Of a DNA stretch of 64,000 nt, positions 27,844-36,082 are shown one piece after another. Every line of letters starts with the position of its first letter. The stretch's first letter is position 1. Made by a program: the position numbers and the translations under genes. The DNA lies in the NCBI GenBank assembly GCA_940746715.1, contig CALNWN010000015.1:1-64000 (forward strand). The letters run 5' to 3'. The stretch is from an uncultured Paraburkholderia sp. Its GTDB lineage: Bacteria; Pseudomonadota; Gammaproteobacteria; Burkholderiales; Burkholderiaceae. The notes beneath the pieces are model-generated. The model was not told the DNA's origin. It did not search any database and saw nothing but the letters and a program-made list of their open reading frames with translations.

Positions 27844-27849
27844 TATAAT
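27844..27849 (+). promoter_or_regulatory. Candidate -10 element of rppH
   Basis: A perfect TATAAT at 27844-27849, 34 bp before the rppH start. No good -35 is visible 16-18 bp upstream, so activation or an extended-type promoter would be needed. AAGGTGG at about 27873 is the ribosome binding site. Confidence 0.4.
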
Positions 27850-27882
27850 CAAAGCAATTTTAAAGGATTCGAAGGTGGTTGT

Positions 27883-28641
27883 ATGCTTGATTGTGAAGGC
27901 TTTCGCCTGAACGTCGGCATCATCCTCTTGAACGCGCACAACGAGGTGTTTTGGGGCAAACGGCTCCGTGAACATTCCTGGCAGTTTCCGCAAGGGGGCA
28001 TCAAGTACGGTGAGACCCCCGTGCAAGCGATGTATCGGGAGTTACACGAAGAAACCGGTCTGCTTCCTGAGCACGTCAAGGTGATTGGTCGCACGCGCGA
28101 CTGGTTGCGTTACGAGGTGCCTGACAAGTTCATCAAGCGCGAGGTACGCGGTCATTACCGCGGCCAGAAGCAAATCTGGTTTTTGCTCCGAATGATGGGG
28201 CGCGATTGCGACATCTGCTTGCGCGCCACCGACCACCCGGAGTTCGATGCTTGGCGCTGGAACGAATATTGGGTGCCGCTCGACTGTGTGATCGAGTTCA
28301 AGCGGGATGTGTATCAGTTGGCGCTGACGGAGCTATCCCGTTTCATGCGCCGGACTGCGCCGCGTACGGAAAAAACGGTCGGTCACCATGGCCCGCGCTA
28401 TCCGCGGATAGCGTCGTCAATGGAAAGTCCGCCGGATTCAACGGTGATGACGGTGACTTCAGTAGCGTCGGTCACGTCCGTCACGTCGGTCAGAATCGAA
28501 ACGTCGGTTCACACAGCGAGCGCGGCGGACTGCGGCGAGCATGTCGGCTCAGCGGACAAGACCGGCGCAGCGTCGGAGCTCGAAAACGAATCGGCTCGCG
28601 AGGCTGGGGGTTCGCTCCTTCGCCACGGCGCGCGCAGTTGA
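27883..28641 (+). CDS. rppH: RNA pyrophosphohydrolase (Nudix)
   Basis: Removes pyrophosphate from mRNA 5' ends to start decay. 252 aa from MLDCEGFRLNVGIIL, the conserved start; earlier in-frame codons give non-conserved sequence. The Nudix box is GGIKYGETPVQAMYRELHEE (about 38-57) followed by TGL. The catalytic domain ends near residue 165 (ALTELSRFMRR). The rest is a low-complexity tail (TVMTVTSVASVTSVTSV, then SAADCGEHVGSADK) encoded by imperfect GTCACGTCxGT repeats; Burkholderia RppH tails vary, from memory, but this one is long. The terminator at 28674 follows. Confidence 0.95.
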   Translation: MLDCEGFRLNVGIILLNAHNEVFWGKRLREHSWQFPQGGIKYGETPVQAMYRELHEETGLLPEHVKVIGRTRDWLRYEVPDKFIKREVRGHYRGQKQIWFLLRMMGRDCDICLRATDHPEFDAWRWNEYWVPLDCVIEFKRDVYQLALTELSRFMRRTAPRTEKTVGHHGPRYPRIASSMESPPDSTVMTVTSVASVTSVTSVRIETSVHTASAADCGEHVGSADKTGAASELENESAREAGGSLLRHGARS

Positions 28642-28673
28642 TCGTTCTGAGCGGCGTCTCGTGCCGTCCATGC

Positions 28674-28713
28674 GGGCGCGGCCCCGGGAATCCGGGAGCC
28701 GCGCCCGTTTTTT
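28674..28713 (+). terminator. Rho-independent terminator after rppH
   Basis: GGGCGCGG-CC-CCGGG pairs with CCGGG-AG-CCGCGCCC around a short AAT loop, followed by GTTTTTT. The T-run runs straight into TGAGGA, the ribosome binding site of the next gene, so terminator and next translation start nearly overlap. Confidence 0.85.
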
Positions 28714-28725
28714 GAGGAAATCATA

Positions 28726-29279
28726 TTGAAAGCACTTGCTCTCGTCGTGGCGTGCGTCGCCACCGGCGCCCTGCTGGCTGTTCGAGCGCCGGCAAACCCA
28801 CCAACAAGGACGACAGCGCGTTCGCCTACCTGCTCGACCGGCCCACGAACTGGGTGGAAAACCCGGTCGACACCTTGCCGCCGCTGCCGCAGGAGTCAAA
28901 CCTGCTTCCGTTCGAGGTGTCGGGCAATACGCCGCTGCATTTCGCGATAGATCGCAACTCGTTGAGCGTGGGTTCAGACGGCGTGGTGCGCTACACCGTG
29001 GTGGTCACGAGTCCAAGCGGCGCGCGCAATGTGAACTACGAAGGCATTCGCTGCGACACCTATGAATGGCGCCTCTATGCCGGCCTGAATTCGGATCACG
29101 ACGGCTGGGACAGAACGGTCGCCAACGACTTCACCCGCATTGAAAACGGCACGCTGAACGCTTATCACGCGGCGCTCTATCAGGATTACCTGTGCGCGAA
29201 CAAACTGCCTACGGGCAGCGCAAAGTCGATTATCGAGAATATCCGCTATAAGCGCACCGCGACGTCTCTGGTTCATTGA
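28726..29279 (+). pseudogene. CNP1-like family lipoprotein, frameshift in the lipobox
   Basis: Starts at TTG 28726 (KALALVVACVATGALLA) after the TGAGGA site. The signal peptide should continue GCSSAGKPTNKDDSAFAY, but one GGCT unit is missing at 28776-28780, so the lipobox Cys and the mature domain fall into another frame. That frame is open and well preserved to the stop (RPTNWVENPVDTLPPLPQ, then VRYTVVVTSPSGARNVNYEGIRCDTYEWR), matching the CNP1-like family of unknown function. As sequenced no exported product would be made. Either a very recent mutation or a sequencing error, since the downstream frame shows no other lesion. Confidence 0.75.
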
Positions 29280-29310
29280 ACACATTGAACGGCTGACGAT
29301 TCTCCCGGCA

Positions 29311-29346
29311 AAAAGCCGTTCCGGCACCAACCGGAACGGCTTTTTT
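29311..29346. terminator. Bidirectional terminator between the CNP1-like gene and proB
   Basis: AAAAGCCGTTCCGG-CACCAA-CCGGAACGGCTTTTTT: a perfect stem with A-run on one side and T-run on the other, lying between the 3' ends of convergent genes. Confidence 0.93.
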
Positions 29347-29409
29347 GTGCTGCTCGAGGCTCAGCTCAGCGTGCTAACCGGACGTGCCGACCGGAAACCG
29401 GTGAACGGA

Positions 29410-30528
29410 TCAAACCAGCACCAGATTGTCGCGATGAATCAGCTCGGGCTCCAGCATATAGCCGAGCACCGTTTCGATGTCGCCGCTCGGACGCCGCTGG
29501 ATCAGCTTGGTTTCCGCACCGCTGTAGTTGGTGAGGCCGCGCGCCACCTCGCGGCCAGTCGCGTCGAGGCAGGCAATGACCTCGCCGCGGGCAAACGCGC
29601 CCTGCACACCGACAATGCCGATTGGCAGGAGACTCTTGCCGCCCGCGGTCAGTTTTTCGACGGCGCCGTCGTCGATGACCACGTGGCCACGCACCTGGAG
29701 GTGATCGGCCATCCACTGCTTGCGTGCCGCCATGCGCGCAGTGCGTGCAATCAGCTGCGTGCCGATTGCCTCGCCGGACGCAAGGCGCGATAGCACGTCT
29801 GCCTCGCGACCGCTCGCAATCACCGTATTGGCCCCGCTGTGGGCGGCGCGTTTGGCTGCCAGAATCTTGGTCAGCATGCCGCCGCGGCCCAGACTGGAAC
29901 CCGCGCCGCCGGCCATGGCTTCGAGATCCGGCGCGCCGGCATCCGCCTGCTGGACCAGCGTTGCATTCGGATCTTTCCGCGGATCGGCGGTGAAAAGCCC
30001 TTGCTGATCGGTGAGGATGATAAGCGCGTCGCCCTCGATCAGGTTCGCGACCAGCGCGCCCAACGTGTCGTTGTCGCCGAACTTGATCTCGTCGGTCACG
30101 ACGGTGTCGTTCTCGTTGATGATGGGCACCACGCCGAGCCGCAGCAGCGTCAGCAACGTGGAGCGCGCATTCAGATAGCGCTCCCGGTCCGCGAGGTCGG
30201 CATGAGTCAGCAGGATTTGCGCGGTCTGAATGGAATGCTCGGCGAAGCAGCTCTCGTAGACCTGCGCGAGGCCCATTTGACCGACAGCGGCGGCGGCCTG
30301 CAATTCGTCGATCTCACGCGGCCGCTTGGTCCAGCCGAGCCGTTGCATGCCTTCCGCGATGGCGCCCGAACTCACCAGCACCACTTCCTTGCCTTGCGCG
30401 CGCAACGCGGCAATCTGCGCAGCCCAGCGACCAATGGCCGCATGATCGAGGCCGCGGCCGTTGTTAGTGACGAGGCTCGAGCCGACTTTGACTACCAATC
30501 GCCGTGAATCTGCGATGACGGAACGCAT
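29410..30528 (-). CDS. proB: Glutamate 5-kinase
   Basis: First step of proline synthesis: phosphorylates glutamate. 372 aa with an amino acid kinase domain (LVVKVGSSLVTNNGRG at the start, then NENDTV and GTGGMxTK-like GRGGMLTKILAAKRA) and a C-terminal PUA domain (about 280-372) typical of proteobacterial ProB. It lies 68 bp downstream of obgE on the same strand, a conserved beta-proteobacterial order rplU-rpmA-obgE-proB. Confidence 0.97.
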   Translation of the reverse strand: MRSVIADSRRLVVKVGSSLVTNNGRGLDHAAIGRWAAQIAALRAQGKEVVLVSSGAIAEGMQRLGWTKRPREIDELQAAAAVGQMGLAQVYESCFAEHSIQTAQILLTHADLADRERYLNARSTLLTLLRLGVVPIINENDTVVTDEIKFGDNDTLGALVANLIEGDALIILTDQQGLFTADPRKDPNATLVQQADAGAPDLEAMAGGAGSSLGRGGMLTKILAAKRAAHSGANTVIASGREADVLSRLASGEAIGTQLIARTARMAARKQWMADHLQVRGHVVIDDGAVEKLTAGGKSLLPIGIVGVQGAFARGEVIACLDATGREVARGLTNYSGAETKLIQRRPSGDIETVLGYMLEPELIHRDNLVLV

Positions 30529-30596
30529 TGTGCGCTGTCTCCCAAGATGACGCCTGACGTGCGCCGGCGCCGCTTGAGCACCGACGCTCCGGTTGT

Positions 30597-31718
30597 TTAG
30601 TCCCGCGGATCCGCGCTGGACTCGCCCGCGGCGGCCTTCGCATCGGGCTTGTCGCGAAAGCGCACGTCAGCGGCGAGATCTTCTGCCTCGGCTGCGCGCT
30701 GCGCGTCCGAATGCGCGGCGATGTGGTCGTACACCGCATAACAAAGGCTCTCGCAACCTTGACCGGTCAGCGCCGAAATCTCGAAAACAGGGCCGTCCCA
30801 GCCGAAGCCTTCGAGGAAGGCCGAGACGCGCGCTTCGCGCTCGTCTTCAGGCACCATGTCCAGCTTGTTGAGCACGAGCCAGCGCGGCTTCTGATACAGC
30901 TGCTCGTCGTACTTGCGCAGTTCGTTGACGATCGCCTTGGCCTCCGCGACCGGATCGACCGATTCGTCGAACGGCGCGAGGTCGACGATATGCAGCAGCA
31001 GCCCCGTGCGCTGCAGGTGGCGCAGGAACTGGTGACCGAGCCCCGCGCCTTCCGCGGCGCCTTCGATCAGGCCCGGAATGTCGGCGATCACGAAGCTGCG
31101 GCTCGGGCCCACACGCACCACGCCGAGATTCGGCGCCAGCGTGGTAAACGGGTAGTCTGCGATTTTCGGCCTGGCATTCGACACCGACGAAATGAATGTC
31201 GACTTGCCCGCGTTCGGCATGCCGAGCAGGCCTACGTCAGCCAGCACCTTCAGCTCGAGGCGCACCATGCGGCGCTCGCCCGGCTTGCCGTCCGTCTTCT
31301 GGCGCGGCGCGCGGTTGGTGCTGGATTTGAAATGGAGGTTGCCGAGACCGCCCGCGCCGCCCTGCGCGATCTGCACGCTCTGGTTGTGCTCGGTCAGATC
31401 GGCGATAAGCTCGCCGGTTTCCATGTCGGTGATCGTGGTGCCGACCGGCATGCGCAGCGTGATGTCGTCGCCGCCCTTGCCGTAGCAGTCCGAGCCGCGA
31501 CCGTTCTCGCCGTTGCGCGCCTGGTGTTTTTTCGCGTACCGGTAGTCGATCAGCGTGTTGATGTTGCGGTCTGCTACCGCGATCACGCTGCCGCCCCGCC
31601 CGCCGTCCCCGCCATCCGGGCCGCCGAACGGAACGAACTTCTCGCGGCGCATCGACGCGCTGCCATCCCCTCCGTCGCCGGCGATGACTTCAATCCTCGC
31701 TTCGTCAATGAACTTCAT
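30597..31718 (-). CDS. obgE: Obg/CgtA GTPase
   Basis: Ribosome-associated GTPase of 50S assembly and stress signalling. 373 aa. The glycine-rich Obg domain (VIAGDGGDGSASMRREKF) covers residues 1-158. G1 is GMPNAGKST (166-174), G3 DIPGLIEGA and G4 NKLD. The C-terminal extension is short and Ala/Asp-rich. It follows rpmA after 227 bp that contain a terminator, so it may have partly independent expression. Essential and intact. Confidence 0.98.
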   Translation of the reverse strand: MKFIDEARIEVIAGDGGDGSASMRREKFVPFGGPDGGDGGRGGSVIAVADRNINTLIDYRYAKKHQARNGENGRGSDCYGKGGDDITLRMPVGTTITDMETGELIADLTEHNQSVQIAQGGAGGLGNLHFKSSTNRAPRQKTDGKPGERRMVRLELKVLADVGLLGMPNAGKSTFISSVSNARPKIADYPFTTLAPNLGVVRVGPSRSFVIADIPGLIEGAAEGAGLGHQFLRHLQRTGLLLHIVDLAPFDESVDPVAEAKAIVNELRKYDEQLYQKPRWLVLNKLDMVPEDEREARVSAFLEGFGWDGPVFEISALTGQGCESLCYAVYDHIAAHSDAQRAAEAEDLAADVRFRDKPDAKAAAGESSADPRD

Positions 31719-31883
31719 GCGTAACTCCGTCCCGTGGTGTACAGCCAGATGGTGCTGCCAGATTTGGTGTTGCTGGATACTGCTTCAAACTGCTATTTTG
31801 CCGCGCCCGCCGCGCGATGATCAATCGACCGAACGGCATAGGACGACGCCCGAATTCGCGGCGCGAGCGGCGGTTGCTGCAAT

Positions 31884-31916
31884 AAAAAAGGCCCCGCTAA
31901 CTTCGCGGGGCCTTTT
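31884..31916. terminator. Terminator between rpmA and obgE
   Basis: AAAAAAGGCCCCGC-TAACTTC-GCGGGGCCTTTT, a strong stem with A-run and T-run at either end. On minus it lies 30 bp after the rpmA stop, so it ends or attenuates the rplU-rpmA transcript before obgE. Confidence 0.9.
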
Positions 31917-31945
31917 CCGGTCCTGAAGCCCGTGCCTGATTAAAC

Positions 31946-32209
31946 TCAGGCTGCTGCCGGGACAACGCTGACCGTGTGCTTCTTCGCGGCGCCTTTCGTC
32001 GAGAACTGGACGTGGCCGTCCGTCAGCGCGAACAGGGTGTGATCCTTGCCGATACCGACGTTTTCACCCGCGTGCATGCGCGTGCCACGTTGACGAACGA
32101 TGATGCCGCCAGCGTTGATAGCCTGACCGCCGTACACTTTCACGCCAAGTCGCTTCGACTCGGAGTCGCGGCCGTTCCGGGACGATCCGCCTGCCTTTTT
32201 GTGTGCCAT
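31946..32209 (-). CDS. rpmA: 50S ribosomal protein L27
   Basis: 87 aa. MAHKKAGGSSRNGRDSESKRLGVKVYGGQ is diagnostic; the N-terminal tail reaches the peptidyl transferase centre. It lies 25 bp after rplU in the conserved L21-L27 operon. Essential and intact. Confidence 0.99.
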   Translation of the reverse strand: MAHKKAGGSSRNGRDSESKRLGVKVYGGQAINAGGIIVRQRGTRMHAGENVGIGKDHTLFALTDGHVQFSTKGAAKKHTVSVVPAAA

Positions 32210-32234
32210 TTGATTTGCTCCTTAACCGGTGCGC

Positions 32235-32546
32235 TTACGCGTTGATCGCGTCGATGCGCAGTTCGGTATAGTTCTGGCGGTGGCCGCCATGCTTCTGGTA
32301 GTGCTTCCGGCGACGCATCTTGAAGATGGTCACTTTCGCGTGACGACCTTGCGACACGACGGTAGCCTTGACGGAAGACCCACTGACCAGCGGCGTACCG
32401 AACTTAATCGATTCGCCTTCGCCCACTGCGAGAACCTGGTCGAGCGTGATTTCAGCGTCAATGTCTGCCGGTATCTGTTCTACTTTAAGTTTTTCGCCGA
32501 CGGCAACTTTATACTGCTTGCCACCGGTTTTTATGACCGCGTACAT
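32235..32546 (-). CDS. rplU: 50S ribosomal protein L21
   Basis: 103 aa from the ATG giving MYAVIKTGGKQYKVAVGEKLKVE, the universal L21 start; the four codons upstream are not conserved. It ends with the L21 signature FKMRRRKHYQKHGGHRQ. First gene of the L21-L27 operon, with a near-consensus promoter 54 bp upstream of the start codon. Confidence 0.99.
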   Translation of the reverse strand: MYAVIKTGGKQYKVAVGEKLKVEQIPADIDAEITLDQVLAVGEGESIKFGTPLVSGSSVKATVVSQGRHAKVTIFKMRRRKHYQKHGGHRQNYTELRIDAINA

Positions 32547-32599
32547 TGAGAACCTCACTCTGTGTTCATTTTTTCCCGCGCACCGCGCGGAAACCTGTG

Positions 32600-32628
32600 A
32601 TTATACATAGAGTTAGCTGCTCGGTCAA
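32600..32628 (-). promoter_or_regulatory. Near-consensus sigma70 promoter of rplU
   Basis: On minus: TTGACC (32623-32628), a 17-bp spacer, TATAAT (32600-32605). Five of six and six of six consensus bases with ideal spacing. The predicted start is near 32593, a leader of about 47 nt. This is the best promoter in the window, as expected for a ribosomal protein operon. Confidence 0.85.
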
Positions 32629-32783
32629 AACTCATTGAGAGCCGCCGCGCGTGCCTTCCGGGCGACGCACGGTCCGCCGCCGAGCGCCGCCTGACGGCGT
32701 CCCGCACGCGCCGCGCGGCAGTCCGCGACCCGGAATCACCGCGATTCGCCTTATAATTCGCGGCACTACCCAATTCAGCCATC

Positions 32784-33776
32784 ATGTCGTCGACTGCCAC
32801 CCCCTCCTCCAACGCCGCCAGCCTGCTTGCTCCGATCGCCGAAGACATGCAGCAGGTGAATCGCGTCATCCGGCACCGTCTTGCGTCCGAGGTGATGCTG
32901 ATCAATCAGATCTCCGAGTACATCATCAGTGCCGGCGGCAAGCGGCTGCGCCCCGCGCTGCTGCTGCTGGTGGCCGGCGCGCTCGGAGAAACCACGGGGC
33001 ACCGGCACGAATTGGCGGCGGTCGTCGAATTCATCCACACCGCCACGCTGCTGCACGACGACGTGGTCGACGAATCCGACCTGCGGCGCGGCCGCCAGAC
33101 GGCCAACGCGCTGTTCGGTAACGCGGCGAGCGTGCTCGTCGGCGACTTCCTCTATTCGCGCTCGTTCCAGATGATGGTGGGTGTCGGCAAGATGCGCGTG
33201 ATGGAGATTCTGTCGGAAGCCACCAACATCATCTCCGAAGGCGAAGTGCTGCAGTTGCTGAACATGCACGACGCGGACGTGGACGAAGCGCGCTACATGC
33301 AGGTGATCCGCTACAAGACGGCCAAGCTGTTCGAGGCCGCCGCCCAGCTGGGCGCGGTGCTGGCCGGCGCGGACGCCCGTACCGAAGCGGCCGCGGCGGA
33401 GTTCGGACGGCGCATCGGCACGGCCTTCCAGATCATGGACGACTGGCTCGACTACACGGGCACGGCGGAGTCCATGGGCAAAAATGCCGGCGACGACCTG
33501 CGCGAGGGCAAGCCCACGCTGCCGCTCATCTATCTGATCGAGCGCGGCACGCCCGAGCAGTCGGCGCTCGCTCGCGAGGCTATCGAACAAGGCGGCACCG
33601 ACCGTTTCGACACGATTTTCGAGGCCATCACGCGCTCGGGCGCGCTCGACCACACGCTCGAATGTGCCAAACAGGAGGCTCAGGCAGCCGCCGCAGCAAT
33701 TTCTTCGTTTCCTGATTCCATTTACAAAGAAAGCCTGCTAGAATCATGTGCTTACTCGACGGCGAGACAGTCTTGA
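32784..33776 (+). CDS. ispB: Trans-polyprenyl (octaprenyl) diphosphate synthase
   Basis: Makes the isoprenoid side chain of ubiquinone. 330 aa. The first aspartate-rich motif is in LLHDDVVDESDLRRG, the second in MDDWLDYTGT, and GGKRLRPALLLL lies near the N-terminus, all typical of long-chain trans-prenyl synthases. The chain length (probably C40) is inferred from the beta-proteobacterial relatives. It is divergent from rplU. The stop codon lies inside the predicted tRNA-Pro promoter. Confidence 0.95.
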   Translation: MSSTATPSSNAASLLAPIAEDMQQVNRVIRHRLASEVMLINQISEYIISAGGKRLRPALLLLVAGALGETTGHRHELAAVVEFIHTATLLHDDVVDESDLRRGRQTANALFGNAASVLVGDFLYSRSFQMMVGVGKMRVMEILSEATNIISEGEVLQLLNMHDADVDEARYMQVIRYKTAKLFEAAAQLGAVLAGADARTEAAAAEFGRRIGTAFQIMDDWLDYTGTAESMGKNAGDDLREGKPTLPLIYLIERGTPEQSALAREAIEQGGTDRFDTIFEAITRSGALDHTLECAKQEAQAAAAAISSFPDSIYKESLLESCAYSTARQS

Positions 33777-33802
33777 ACGGGACGGAAACGCCGGTTTAGT
33801 CT
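33773..33802 (+). promoter_or_regulatory. Candidate promoter of tRNA-Pro
   Basis: TTGAAC (33773-33778), overlapping the ispB stop, an 18-bp spacer and TAGTCT (33797-33802). The predicted start would give a leader of about 16 nt. Weak -10; co-transcription with ispB is the alternative. Confidence 0.35.
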
Positions 33803-33824
33803 GAATCGAGTCTGCAGTACATTT

Positions 33825-33901
33825 CGGGGTGTAGCTTAGCCTGGTAGAGCGCTACGTTCGGGACGTAGAGGCCGGAGGTTCGAATCCTCTCACCCCGACC
33901 A
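33825..33901 (+). tRNA. tRNA-Pro (anticodon CGG)
   Basis: 77 nt including an encoded CCA (33899-33901). Acceptor stem CGGGGTG/CACCCCG, D arm AGCTTAGCCTGGTAGAGC, anticodon stem CTACG/CGTAG with loop TTCGGGA (anticodon CGG, reads CCG), and T arm GGAGGTTCGAATCCTCT with GTTCGAATC. All stems pair. It lies between ispB and the CorC-type gene and is followed by a terminator. Confidence 0.97.
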
Positions 33902-33927
33902 GATTTGCCTTGTTAGTGCAAGGCTCG

Positions 33928-33958
33928 AAAAACCGCCCAGCTTGCTCGGCGGTTTTTT
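33928..33958 (+). terminator. Rho-independent terminator after tRNA-Pro
   Basis: AAACCGCC (33930-33937) pairs with GGCGGTTT (33948-33955) around a 10-nt loop, followed by T's to 33958. It begins 27 nt after the tRNA CCA. Confidence 0.88.
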
Positions 33959-34104
33959 GTTTTTGCGGCGCATTTTCGTCAGAGCGCCGAACGCGGTGCG
34001 CGTGCGCGTCGAGGAGGAAGCCGGGCGCCGCGCCGCTGGCGGCTTGCACAGCCCCCTCTCTGCTATATTCTCTCCATCCTTCCTCCCTCTATTCTTCACG
34101 ACGC

Positions 34105-35403
34105 GTGGAACAACTTCCCTTATGGGCGCAGATTGGCGCCGTCTTCCTGCTGCTTGTCTGCTCGAGCTTCTTCTCGATTTCCGAAACGGCGATGATGGCG
34201 CTCAACCGCCATCGCCTGAAGCACCTTGCCAGCAAGAACGCGCTCGGCGCCAAGACCACGCAGGGCCTGCTCGCGCACACTGACCAGCTGCTGAGCGTCG
34301 TGCTGATCGGCAACAACCTGTTCAACACCATCATTCCGGTGCTGACCACGTCCATCGCGTTGCACACCTTTGGACGCAACAACGTGGTGCTGTCCATCGC
34401 GACCGGTATCGTCGCGTTCCTGATCATCGTCTTTGCCGAAATCACGCCGAAAATCGTAGGCGCCACCTTCCCCGAGAAGATTGCGCTGCCCGCGAGCCTG
34501 CTGATCGCGCCGATGATGCGGGCCGCCAGACCGCTCGTCTGGTTCGTCAATCTCTTTGCCACCGGCATCTTGCGCGTCCTGCACATCAACACCCAAGGCG
34601 CGCGCGACCAGCGCCTTTCCACCGAGGAGCTGCGCACCATCGTGCTCGAGTCCGGCAGCTTCATGCCGACCAAGCACCGCAGCATCCTGCTAAATCTGTT
34701 CGACCTGGAAAACATTTCCGTCGACGACGTGATGATCCCGCGTCGCCGCATCGAGGCGCTCGACTTCGACGCGCCGTTCGAACAGATCCTTCATCAGCTC
34801 GAAACCTGTTATCACAACAAGCTGATCGTCTACCAGGGCGACATCGACCGCCTGCTTGGCGTGCTCCACGTTCGTAAGACGCTGGCGGCGCTGCACAACC
34901 AGGAACTGGAGCGCGAGACGCTGCGCGAGCTGCTCACCGAGCCTTACTTCGTGCCGACCGGCACGCCGGTGTTCCAGCAACTGCAGTACTTCCAGGAAAG
35001 CCGCCATCGCATCGCGCTCGTCGTCAACGAATACGGCGAGTTGCAGGGGCTCGTCACGCCGGAAGACATCATCGAGGAACTGATCGGCGAATTCACCACG
35101 TCCATTCCGCGCGGCGCCAGTTCGCGCGGCGGCTGGAACGAGCAGGGCGAATGCATCGTCGCGGGCAGCATGCCGCTGCGCGAATTGAACCGCTGGCTTC
35201 AGCTCACGCTCCCCACGGACGGGCCCAAAACGCTCAACGGCCTGATCCTCGAAATTCTCGAAGACATTCCCGACGGCGACGTGTGCGTGCAGATCCGCGA
35301 CGTCAAGATCGAGGTGATGCGCAGCGACGACCAGGCAATCCGCACGGTCAAGCTGTTCAAACCGCCGGCGCGTGCGAAGAGCGCCAAGGCACTGCTCGGT
35401 TAG
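34105..35403 (+). CDS. CorC/HlyC-type membrane protein (CNNM + CBS domains)
   Basis: 432 aa starting with GTG 34105 (EQLPLWAQIGAVFLLLVCSSFFSISETAMMALNRHRL, the conserved CNNM start). Residues 1-190 are the CNNM/DUF21 membrane domain with about four helices and the motif AEITPKIVGATFPE. A CBS pair follows (about 205-330, DVMIPRRRIEALDF and LVVNEYGELQGLVTPEDIIEEL). The C-terminal CorC_HlyC domain starts near 350 (GGWNEQGECIVAGSMPLRELN). Homologues are linked to magnesium or cobalt efflux; the ion here is not determined. Confidence 0.93.
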   Translation: MEQLPLWAQIGAVFLLLVCSSFFSISETAMMALNRHRLKHLASKNALGAKTTQGLLAHTDQLLSVVLIGNNLFNTIIPVLTTSIALHTFGRNNVVLSIATGIVAFLIIVFAEITPKIVGATFPEKIALPASLLIAPMMRAARPLVWFVNLFATGILRVLHINTQGARDQRLSTEELRTIVLESGSFMPTKHRSILLNLFDLENISVDDVMIPRRRIEALDFDAPFEQILHQLETCYHNKLIVYQGDIDRLLGVLHVRKTLAALHNQELERETLRELLTEPYFVPTGTPVFQQLQYFQESRHRIALVVNEYGELQGLVTPEDIIEELIGEFTTSIPRGASSRGGWNEQGECIVAGSMPLRELNRWLQLTLPTDGPKTLNGLILEILEDIPDGDVCVQIRDVKIEVMRSDDQAIRTVKLFKPPARAKSAKALLG

Positions 35404-35538
35404 CGGACTCGCGCGCTGTCGAGTCGCTTCCCCCGCTTCACGTCTCCTTCAGATCTTCGTCGCCATCCGACCCGGCGTGCCGTTCGCTTCCCCGACCGGC
35501 ACGCCCAGCATAGCATAAGCCTGCGGCACGCGCCATTA

Positions 35539-35562
35539 GCCGAATGGCCGAATGGCCGAATG
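35539..35562. repeat. 8-bp tandem repeat, three copies
   Basis: GCCGAATG is repeated three times without interruption at 35539-35546, 35547-35554 and 35555-35562, about 70 bp before the presumed pilB start. A candidate slippage site; no function suggested. Confidence 0.8.
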
Positions 35563-35630
35563 TCATTCAGACGCGCCTTGGCGGAAACTGGAGCCGTCGT
35601 GTTCTACAGGCGGCGCATCGCCGGCTTTTC

Positions 35631-36082
35631 ATGCAAGCTTCTTTTCAATCTGCGGCGCCGCTGCGACCGCTCGCGGCCGACGGCGAAAGCGCCTCGCGCA
35701 GCAAGCCCAGTGCGTTCGCCGTCGATTCAGGAGCGGCCACGCTCAACTATCCTGATAACGCCCCCGCCGTGCGCCTGCTTACCGACACGCTGCGTGAAGC
35801 GACTCGCCGCAACGCTTCGGATCTGCACATCGAGCCGGCCGAAAACAGCTGGCGGGTGCGGCTGCGCATCGACGGCGTGCTGCACGAAATGGCGCCCCGC
35901 CGGCTCACCTGCGCGACGCGTTCATCACCCGTGTAAAGGTGCTGGCGCGCATGGACATCGCCGAGCGGCGCATACCGCAAGACGGCCGGCTGCGGATCGC
36001 GACCTCGCCGGGACGGCTCGAGGACTACCGCGTCAATTCGCTGCCCACGCTGTTCGGAGAAAAGCTGGTGCTGCGCCGGCTT
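35631..36082 (+). pseudogene. pilB: Type IV pilus assembly ATPase PilB, 3' two-thirds deleted
   Basis: Only the N-terminal part of the T2SSE/PilB ATPase remains: AVRLLTDTLREATRRNASDLHIEPAENSWRVRLRIDGVLHE, then after a frameshift RDAFITRVKVLARMDIAERRIPQDGRLRI to LFGEKLVLRRL. The frameshift is the loss of one C from a C-run at 35895-35898. After LVLRRL (36082) the Walker A, Asp box, Walker B and His box are all absent, and sequence belonging to PilC follows. The start is uncertain (ATG about 35631 or an earlier in-frame codon at 35544). No pilus-extension ATPase can be made from this locus. Confidence 0.85.
36073..36082. other. Deletion junction with 10-bp microhomology (pilB/pilC)
   Basis: GCGCCGGCTT reads as the end of LRRL in the PilB frame and as the start of AGLPLAPAL in the PilC frame. 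It therefore fits both parent sequences, as expected for a deletion between short direct repeats. The missing DNA should be about 1 kb (PilB core plus the first roughly 70-100 codons of PilC), inferred from family lengths. Confidence 0.7.

Noticed and set aside
35544..35630. Extended PilB N-terminus starting at 35544
   Set aside because: The extra 29 residues include the 8-bp repeat translation and show no PilB-like features; I prefer the ATG near 35631, though this is moot in a pseudogene.
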